From positions 1-10,641 of the forward strand of contig JAJBVW010000105.1 in assembly GCA_020866945.1 (NCBI GenBank): a DNA stretch of 10,641 nt, read 5' to 3'. Below, piece after piece: positions 6,571 through 10,641 of this stretch (position 1 is the stretch's first letter; every line of letters begins with the position of its first letter). The position numbers were made by a program, and so were the translations under genes. Source of the DNA: Oscillospiraceae bacterium (GTDB taxonomy: Bacteria > Bacillota > Clostridia > Oscillospirales > Oscillospiraceae). The notes under the pieces were generated by a model that did no database searches, was not told where the DNA came from, and saw nothing but the letters and a program-made list of their open reading frames with translations.

Positions 6571-7536
6571 TTATACCGGGTCGTCCATGAATTTCTGGGC
6601 CAGACGGAACACCTCAAACAGCTGCTTGTCCCGCTTGGCCTTCAGCGCGTCAATGTCCTGGCCGGTATAGTCATAGAAGCCCTTGCCGGTCTTGATGCCG
6701 AGGTTCCCCTCGTCCACCAGCTTTTCGAGCGTCTTTGGCATTTCGTCCCCACGCTCCGGCATGGTGTAGCTGTGGTTGCGGTAGTTGTTGGCCGTCATGT
6801 CCAGGCCGCCGAAGTCGGCCCGTTTGAGAAGCCCCAGCACCACCGCGCGGGGGATGAAGCTGGCCTTAGCCGCGAGGTCGATGCTCTCCGCATCGCAGTA
6901 GCCGTTGTCGAGAAGATAGAATATCTCCCGGTTCAGGCACTGCTGCAGGCGGTTCACGATATAGCCCCGGATGAATTTCTTCATATAGACCGCCGTCTTG
7001 CCGCATTTTTTCAGCAGCTCCATGATAACGTCCGCCATCTCCTGGGGGGCCTGCTCGCTCTTGACCACCTCCACCAGGGGGATGAGCTGAGGCGGGGCGT
7101 ACCAGTGCGCGATGCACAGCTGAGGCAGAAGCGCCTCCGGCGCGACCTCAAATATATTCAGCGCGGAGGTGTTGGAGGCGATGATGACCTCCGGCCCGAC
7201 CAGCCCGGCGAGCTGCTCATACAGCGCGGCCTTGGCGTCCCGGTTCTCCACGATGGTCTCCTGTATAAAATCGGCCCCGGCTACAGTTTCCTCCACGGTT
7301 TCCGCGAAGGAAATGCGGTTATACACCGCGTCCTGCTCCTCGGGCTTTATCAGGCCCTCCTCCACAAAGGTGGCGATGGAGGTCTTGAGAGCGGCCTTGG
7401 CCTTCTCTCTGGTCTCCTCCCGGCGGGTCCACATGGTAACGGCATAGCCGCCCATGGCGTATGTCTGGGCGATGCCAGGCCCCATGGTGCCGGCGCCCAG
7501 CACGGCTATTTTCTTGATGTCTCCAATGGTTTTCAT
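6571..7536 (-). CDS. 3-hydroxyacyl-CoA dehydrogenase family protein (NAD-dependent)
   Basis: This 321-residue dehydrogenase has an N-terminal Rossmann fold with GAGTMG (14-19) for NAD binding, SNTSAL (121-126), a catalytic His-Glu pair H144 and E156 in AHWYAPPQLIPLVEVV (143-158), the conserved Asn in IVNRL (N195), and a C-terminal helical domain ending in GKGFYDY (284-290). It should oxidise a 3-hydroxy acid or its CoA ester to the 3-oxo form. The His-Glu segment differs from HFFNPxPxMKLVE of butyryl-type enzymes and is closer to the PPxxIPLVE form of L-gulonate and carnitine dehydrogenases, which act on free hydroxy acids. Its length also fits those better than the ~282 residues of butyryl-type enzymes. 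ATG at 7534-7536 has AGGGAG 6 bases upstream. It follows the cyclase gene after 152 bases that hold a hairpin and repeats. The exact substrate is open. Confidence 0.88.
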   Translation of the reverse strand: MKTIGDIKKIAVLGAGTMGPGIAQTYAMGGYAVTMWTRREETREKAKAALKTSIATFVEEGLIKPEEQDAVYNRISFAETVEETVAGADFIQETIVENRDAKAALYEQLAGLVGPEVIIASNTSALNIFEVAPEALLPQLCIAHWYAPPQLIPLVEVVKSEQAPQEMADVIMELLKKCGKTAVYMKKFIRGYIVNRLQQCLNREIFYLLDNGYCDAESIDLAAKASFIPRAVVLGLLKRADFGGLDMTANNYRNHSYTMPERGDEMPKTLEKLVDEGNLGIKTGKGFYDYTGQDIDALKAKRDKQLFEVFRLAQKFMDDPV

Positions 7537-7555
7537 CGCAAGCTCCCTAACTGCC

Positions 7556-7586
7556 GGGGCCGGAAAAATCCGGCCCCGAATTTTTT
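7556..7586 (+). terminator. Terminator-like hairpin pointing against the flanking genes
   Basis: A perfect 8-base stem (GGGGCCGG at 7556-7563, CCGGCCCC at 7570-7577) with a 6-base loop is followed on the plus strand by GAA and six Ts (7581-7586). It therefore has intrinsic-terminator form for rightward transcription, although no plus-strand gene lies to its left nearby. On the minus strand it sits about 10 bases ahead of the dehydrogenase ribosome binding site and lacks a T-run, so there it would act as a leader or mRNA-stabilising hairpin. Confidence 0.6.
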
Positions 7587-7601
7587 GGTATAAAAATGTT
7601 T

Positions 7602-7652
7602 CTGTTCCGTTTCATGTACTTTTCATGTTTTCGCTGTATGATGGCGGAACAG
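7602..7652. repeat. Inverted CTGTTCCG repeats enclosing two TTTCATGT direct repeats
   Basis: CTGTTCCG (7602-7609) and its exact complement CGGAACAG (7645-7652) flank two direct copies of TTTCATGT (7610-7617 and 7621-7628) spaced 11 bases apart, about one helical turn. The block lies in the 152-base gap between the cyclase and dehydrogenase genes. It could be an operator or part of a longer stem. No good -35/-10 pair was found next to it on the minus strand; a lone TATACC lies near 7588. Confidence 0.45.
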
Positions 7653-7688
7653 CGCAGCTCCCGCGCCTCATGGCGCAAGGCTTTTTAA

Positions 7689-8591
7689 TTAGAAGGAACC
7701 CGGCTCCCAGGCGACCAGACGGACAAAGCCGCCGTCGGCCATCTCGCAGCGGAAGGGGAACGCGGCAATGATCATGCGCTTGCCGGTAACCTCATCGATG
7801 TCGCCGCCGGCGTTCTCGACGGTGCAGACGCCGTGCTGCATATAGATACGATGACAAGGCTCATAGTCGGGGAACTCCACCGTGGGATCCTTGCCGGTAG
7901 CCTTGCGATAGGCCTTGTCGAGCCAGGGCATCTGCTCGGACAGGGGATCATGCCACAGAGGAGCGTCGGTCGCGCCCCAGGTGCCGGAAATGCCCTTGAT
8001 GTGCTTCTCGAAGCAGAGGTAGTTGGCCAGATCCGGGCCTTCGCCGGGATAGTAGTTATAGTACTTGTCGTTGTTCTGACGCCAATAGTGATGGAAGCCG
8101 GTGTTGATAACGACCCAGTCGTTCTCCCGAATCTCCAGACCGTCCTTGGCGCAGGCAGCCTCCAGCTCGGCGGGCTTGATTTCGTGCCAGATGTCGCCCA
8201 TCTTGGCGGGGTCGCCGCCGGCGGCGTTCCACTTCTCCTCGAACTCGTCCCGCAGATAGCGCATATCCACGATGACGCCGGTGCCGATGCAGCGCTCCAG
8301 ATGGATCTCAGAGAGGTTGTAGCCATTGGCCTCGCGGTCAACCTCCTCCTCATGGAGAACATGGTTGGGGGCGTCCATGTGGGTGCCGGCGTGCAGCGTG
8401 CCGGTGTAGGTCATGGTGCGCTTGTGGAAGCGGCCCAGATACTGACCGCGGGGGAAAATCAGATCCTGACGGGCGCCGGGGAAGGGCCAGAGAGGCGTGT
8501 CCACGCCCCAAGGGGCAGACAGGTCGTAGATTTTGGTCATCTTGGAGTCGTCCAGATAGAACTTGCTCTTGTCCAAAGGCATATAGGCCAT
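7689..8591 (-). CDS. Cyclase-family metal-dependent hydrolase (PF04199, kynurenine formamidase-like)
   Basis: This 300-residue enzyme carries the family signature HAGTHMDAPNH (residues 67-77), i.e. HxGTHxDxxxH, which binds the catalytic divalent metal (Mn or Zn) in kynurenine formamidase, isatin hydrolase and related ring- or amide-hydrolysing enzymes. The N-terminal DTPLWPFPG (31-39) and C-terminal VENAGGD (258-264) are also typical. At 300 residues it is longer than the ~210 of bacterial kynurenine formamidase and has a Tyr/Trp-rich middle (about 165-215). The frame stays open to 8666, but the extension overlaps the promoter region. ATG at 8589-8591 has AGGAGG 10 bases upstream, so I use it. 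It is the first gene divergent from the MerR regulator, which suggests its substrate or a relative is the inducer. No secretion signal is seen, so it is cytoplasmic. The substrate is not determinable. Confidence 0.87.
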   Translation of the reverse strand: MAYMPLDKSKFYLDDSKMTKIYDLSAPWGVDTPLWPFPGARQDLIFPRGQYLGRFHKRTMTYTGTLHAGTHMDAPNHVLHEEEVDREANGYNLSEIHLERCIGTGVIVDMRYLRDEFEEKWNAAGGDPAKMGDIWHEIKPAELEAACAKDGLEIRENDWVVINTGFHHYWRQNNDKYYNYYPGEGPDLANYLCFEKHIKGISGTWGATDAPLWHDPLSEQMPWLDKAYRKATGKDPTVEFPDYEPCHRIYMQHGVCTVENAGGDIDEVTGKRMIIAAFPFRCEMADGGFVRLVAWEPGSF

Positions 8592-8635
8592 AGGTGTATA
8601 TCCTCCTAAAAACAAAAAATTTTTCCTATATTTAA

Positions 8636-8666
8636 ATTTTAAACCTTGGAATTGTACGAAAGTCAA
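8636..8666 (-). promoter_or_regulatory. Cyclase promoter with 19-base spacer (MerR-type)
   Basis: On the minus strand TTGACT (8661-8666) and TAAAAT (8636-8641) are separated by 19 bases. This over-long spacing is characteristic of promoters that MerR-family proteins activate by DNA untwisting. The divergent gene encodes a MerR-family protein, which makes the reading attractive. A 17-base alternative (TTTAAA) overlaps, so the spacing is a proposal. Confidence 0.55.
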
Positions 8667-8667
8667 G
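8645..8667. promoter_or_regulatory. Candidate MerR operator dyad
   Basis: CTTG (8645-8648) and CAAG (8664-8667) form the outer arms of an imperfect 23-base dyad centred on 8656, with 6 of 11 positions symmetric. It lies in the region shared by the two overlapping divergent promoters, where the regulator could activate the cyclase gene and repress its own. Confidence 0.4.
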
Positions 8668-8674
8668 TTATAAT
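8646..8674 (+). promoter_or_regulatory. Promoter of the MerR regulator gene
   Basis: TTGGAA (8646-8651) is followed by a 17-base spacer and a perfect TATAAT (8669-8674). Transcription would start near 8681, about 37 bases ahead of the ATG at 8718. The promoter overlaps the leftward cyclase promoter face to face. Confidence 0.68.
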
Positions 8675-8717
8675 TGTGTCGGGAAAAGATTTTTTTCGGA
8701 ACAGGGGGAGAGCTGGT

Positions 8718-9545
8718 ATGCGATACAAAATTGGAGACGTTGCGCGAATTTTGGGCATTTCCACCGATCTTTTACGGTATTATGAAAAAAAAGGGGTTGT
8801 CACGCCGTACAAAGATGCGCATAATGATTATCGGTACTACGACTCAGGGGACCTAAAATTCCTGAGGGACTGCCGGTGGTTCAAAAACATCGGCGTTTCC
8901 ATCAAGCAGAGTGCGGACATGATGCGCATCCCCTCGGCGGATGATTTGAAGGACATCTTCATCTACAAGGAGGACGAGCTGCGCTCGACCATCCAGCGCT
9001 GCCAGATGCTCCTGCGCCGGAGCGAGGAATACCGCGCCCAGCTGGACGCGATCCCCAGTCTGCTGGAGAAGTGTGAGATTACGGAAAGCCCCGCCGTGGT
9101 GCGGTTTATAAACCGCGTGGGAAACGAGTACCCCACCGGGGAGGGACTAGAGCGCTTCGCCCGCCAGTGGCTTCGGGCCATGCCCTTCAGCCACCGCTAC
9201 TTTGAAATATCCCAGGCCGCCCTGGAGGGCGGGGACGAGATGGATTTCCGCTGGGGCTTTGCCCTGGAGCCGGACTATGTGAAGGAGCTTGATTTCCCCG
9301 TAGAGCCGCCCATGGAGACTATGCCGTCCTGCCGGAGCGTACACACCTTTTTCCGCAGCCGGGGCAAGAACAATTTTTCCGCACGCCACCTGGACTACGC
9401 CCTGGACTGGGCGAAGGCGCAGGGCCTGGAAATCGCCGGGCCGGCCCAGGGGACGCTGGCCGCCTCCATCCTGGAGGAGGATGAGCTGTGCGGCTATTTT
9501 GAGTGCTGGATCCCCATAAGGGAGAAAGACAAGGGAGGACTATAA
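8718..9545 (+). CDS. MerR-family transcriptional regulator with GyrI-like effector domain
   Basis: This 275-residue regulator begins with a MerR winged helix-turn-helix: YKIGDVARILGIS (3-15), LLRYYEKKGVVTP (18-30) and NDYRYYDSGDL (36-46). A helical dimerisation stretch (about 75-118) leads into a C-terminal domain of about 150 residues ending CGYFECWIPI (258-267), which resembles the GyrI-like/BmrR ligand-binding domain that accepts bulky hydrophobic or aromatic molecules. There is no cysteine metal-binding loop, so it is not a metal sensor. ATG at 8718-8720 has GGGGGAG (8704-8710) 7 bases ahead. The frame stays open 24 codons further upstream, but that stretch covers the promoter and is rejected. 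It is divergent from the cyclase gene and co-transcribed with the SH3b protein gene, which starts one base after its stop. It probably senses a pathway substrate. Confidence 0.9.
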   Translation: MRYKIGDVARILGISTDLLRYYEKKGVVTPYKDAHNDYRYYDSGDLKFLRDCRWFKNIGVSIKQSADMMRIPSADDLKDIFIYKEDELRSTIQRCQMLLRRSEEYRAQLDAIPSLLEKCEITESPAVVRFINRVGNEYPTGEGLERFARQWLRAMPFSHRYFEISQAALEGGDEMDFRWGFALEPDYVKELDFPVEPPMETMPSCRSVHTFFRSRGKNNFSARHLDYALDWAKAQGLEIAGPAQGTLAASILEEDELCGYFECWIPIREKDKGGL

Positions 9546-9546
9546 T

Positions 9547-10554
9547 ATGCACGATCTTTCAGAACAGGAACGTCAGGATATGATACAGCGGGCCAAGGGG
9601 GGCGACCCCCAGGCCAATTATGAGCTGGCTCTCTGGGCCTTGGATCAGGCGGAGGAGGAGCCGGAGGAGGAGCGCTGGAACCGGCTGGCCGCCAAGTGCC
9701 TTGTCAAGGCGGCCCAGGGCGGATACGGCCCTGCCGTGGAGCACACCGCTCATCTCCTGCAGCAGACCGAGGCCGGCGAGCCGGAGGACGAAGCCGCGCC
9801 CGAGCGTCCAAAAAGCAAGGCGCCGGCGCAGCAGACGGCGCAGGACGAGCCAGCCGACGCGGAGGAATTTGACTGGGACGGCTATCAGGAGCCGGAGCAG
9901 GAGCGCGCCTCCGCCAACGTGCCGGCCCCCGGCGTCGTCGCCAAGGCCGCCGCCGTGGTCGGCATCGCCGGACGGTGGCTGAAGCGAACCTTCCGGCGCC
10001 TTCGGGCCGGAAAGGACGGCCAGGAGGAAAACGCGGGCGGCAGCCATCGCGCCAAGTCCGGCAAGGGCGGCCTCGCAGGCTTTTTCTCCGGCATGACGGA
10101 AAACAAGTGGAAGCGGATGGAAATTATCTGCATCGCGGCGTGCGTGCTGCTGGCCCTTCTCATTACAATCCTCATTGTCACCGGCCGGAAGAATAAGGCC
10201 GAAGCGGAGGACGAAGCCGTCCCCACTCCCGCCACGGTCGTGCAGACGGTGGACACCGACGAGGAGGAGACAACGACCTCCGATTATCCCAGCGACACCG
10301 TGAAGGAGGAGATTGCCTCCGCCGTTTTGAGCATCTATCCCAGCGAGGAGGACTACGTAACGGAGGAGACCACCGCCACCGTCAGCGCCACAGGCGGTCT
10401 GAATCTTCGGCGCGGCCCCGGCTCCAGCTATGGACAGATTATCCTCATGGCAAACGGAACCTCCCTGGAGGTATACGCCTATAAAAACGGCTGGGCGCTC
10501 GTCCTCTACGACGGCGACACCTGGGGCTGGTGCAGCGCAGACTACATCAGCTAA
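9547..10554 (+). CDS. Membrane-anchored Sel1-like / SH3b domain protein
   Basis: This is a 335-residue protein of unknown function. The N-terminal part (about 1-75) has two Sel1-like helical repeats (AKGGDPQANYELALWALDQ and AAQGGYGPAVEHTAHLLQQ). It is followed by an acidic, low-complexity linker (76-125), a basic stretch (140-190), one transmembrane helix (192-212, flanked by KWKR and RKNK), an acidic Thr-rich outer linker (219-275) and a C-terminal bacterial SH3 domain (277-335) with the typical GGLNLRRGPGSSYG and WGWCSADYI. The layout suggests an inner Sel1/TPR-like end and an outer SH3b domain that could touch peptidoglycan. ATG 9547-9549 lies one base after the MerR stop with AGGGAGG upstream, so the two genes are coupled. 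Any link to the catabolic pathway is unclear. Confidence 0.82.
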   Translation: MHDLSEQERQDMIQRAKGGDPQANYELALWALDQAEEEPEEERWNRLAAKCLVKAAQGGYGPAVEHTAHLLQQTEAGEPEDEAAPERPKSKAPAQQTAQDEPADAEEFDWDGYQEPEQERASANVPAPGVVAKAAAVVGIAGRWLKRTFRRLRAGKDGQEENAGGSHRAKSGKGGLAGFFSGMTENKWKRMEIICIAACVLLALLITILIVTGRKNKAEAEDEAVPTPATVVQTVDTDEEETTTSDYPSDTVKEEIASAVLSIYPSEEDYVTEETTATVSATGGLNLRRGPGSSYGQIILMANGTSLEVYAYKNGWALVLYDGDTWGWCSADYIS

Positions 10555-10607
10555 CGCTGCCGCAGCAAAAACAAACCGCCGGACTACCCCACTTAGGGAG
10601 TACGATA

Positions 10608-10641
10608 ATGCAGGGCGAGGGATTTTGTTCGCTGACGAGGC
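10608..10641 (+). CDS. Possible start of a further gene, cut by the window edge
   Basis: ATG at 10608-10610 has AGGGAG (10595-10600) 7 bases ahead and the frame is open for the 11 codons to the edge. That is too short to identify. The 53 bases between the SH3b stop and this ATG hold no convincing terminator. The stretch could equally be part of an intergenic repeat. Confidence 0.2.
   Translation, partial: MQGEGFCSLTR

Noticed and set aside
6535..7593. 352-codon plus-strand frame antisense to the dehydrogenase
   Set aside because: High-GC antisense shadow; its composition mirrors the dehydrogenase codons, it has no motif, and it starts inside the consensus promoter region.
7660..7690. GCGCC-TCAT-GGCGC hairpin just after the cyclase stop as a terminator
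   Set aside because: The stem has only 5 strong pairs and no T-run on the minus strand; the TTTTT at 7682-7686 is on the plus side and five bases off. It is too weak to call.
8592..8666. 25-codon N-terminal extension of the cyclase
   Set aside because: It runs through AT-rich promoter and leader DNA and past an AGGAGG site that fits the ATG at 8591.
8646..8717. 24-codon N-terminal extension of the MerR regulator
   Set aside because: It covers the TATAAT promoter; MerR proteins start just before the YKIGDVA helix, and the ATG at 8718 has a good ribosome binding site.
10550..10575. GCTGC-C-GCAGC after the SH3b stop as a terminator
   Set aside because: The loop would be one base and no T-run follows on the plus strand.
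1..10641. CRISPR arrays, tRNA/rRNA genes, riboswitches, insertion sequences, toxin-antitoxin or phage-defence genes
   Set aside because: I looked for regular repeats, cloverleaf patterns, transposase motifs and terminal repeats on both strands and saw none I could support.

Overview
The window looks like chromosomal DNA from a GC-rich member of the Clostridia, most likely an Oscillospiraceae-type gut anaerobe (Flavonifractor/Oscillibacter-like). This is inferred from high-GC coding DNA with AT-rich control regions, clear AGGAGG-type ribosome binding sites, consensus sigma-A promoters, and the gene families present (DUF3870, DUF1275, a clostridial-type acetoacetate CoA-transferase, a MerR/GyrI-like regulator). 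No tRNA, rRNA, CRISPR array, transposase or phage gene is visible. No gap between genes exceeds about 175 bases.

Layout. (a) 1-1166, plus strand: the C-terminal part of a MATE efflux transporter, meeting a minus-strand YegS/DagK-type lipid kinase (1215-2156) tail to tail across a shared hairpin. (b) 2239-4516, minus strand: a sodium:solute symporter and a DUF1275/YoaK-like membrane protein. The DUF1275 and lipid kinase genes each have a clear promoter of their own; the symporter's promoter is not clear. (c) 4590-8591, minus strand: a catabolic gene set reading cyclase-family metal hydrolase, 3-hydroxyacyl-CoA-dehydrogenase-family enzyme, CoA-transferase subunits A and B, and DUF3870, ending in a strong intrinsic terminator. 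(d) 8718-10554, plus strand: a divergent MerR-family regulator with a GyrI-like ligand domain, followed one base later by a membrane-anchored Sel1-like/SH3b protein.

How the genes may work together (inference). The MerR regulator and the cyclase gene are divergent, and their promoters overlap around an imperfect dyad. The leftward promoter has a 19-base spacer, typical of MerR-activated promoters. The enzymes suggest hydrolytic opening of a cyclic or amide-like substrate, NAD-dependent oxidation of a hydroxy acid, and CoA transfer to a short 3-oxo acid of the acetoacetate type, feeding thiolase and butyrate metabolism. One concrete hypothesis is a ring-opening route resembling the lower part of anaerobic phloroglucinol breakdown (dihydrophloroglucinol hydrolysis, then 3-hydroxy-5-oxohexanoate oxidation). 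The reductase and the beta-keto-acid cleavage enzyme of that route are not in this window, so the substrate is unproven. An exact-consensus promoter in front of the CoA-transferase genes suggests that half of the set is also expressed independently.

Five starts differ from the longest open frames. Ribosome binding sites and promoters place the starts of the cyclase (8591), CoA-transferase B (5736), DUF1275 (4516) and MerR (8718) genes inside longer open frames, and the MATE gene is cut by the window edge.
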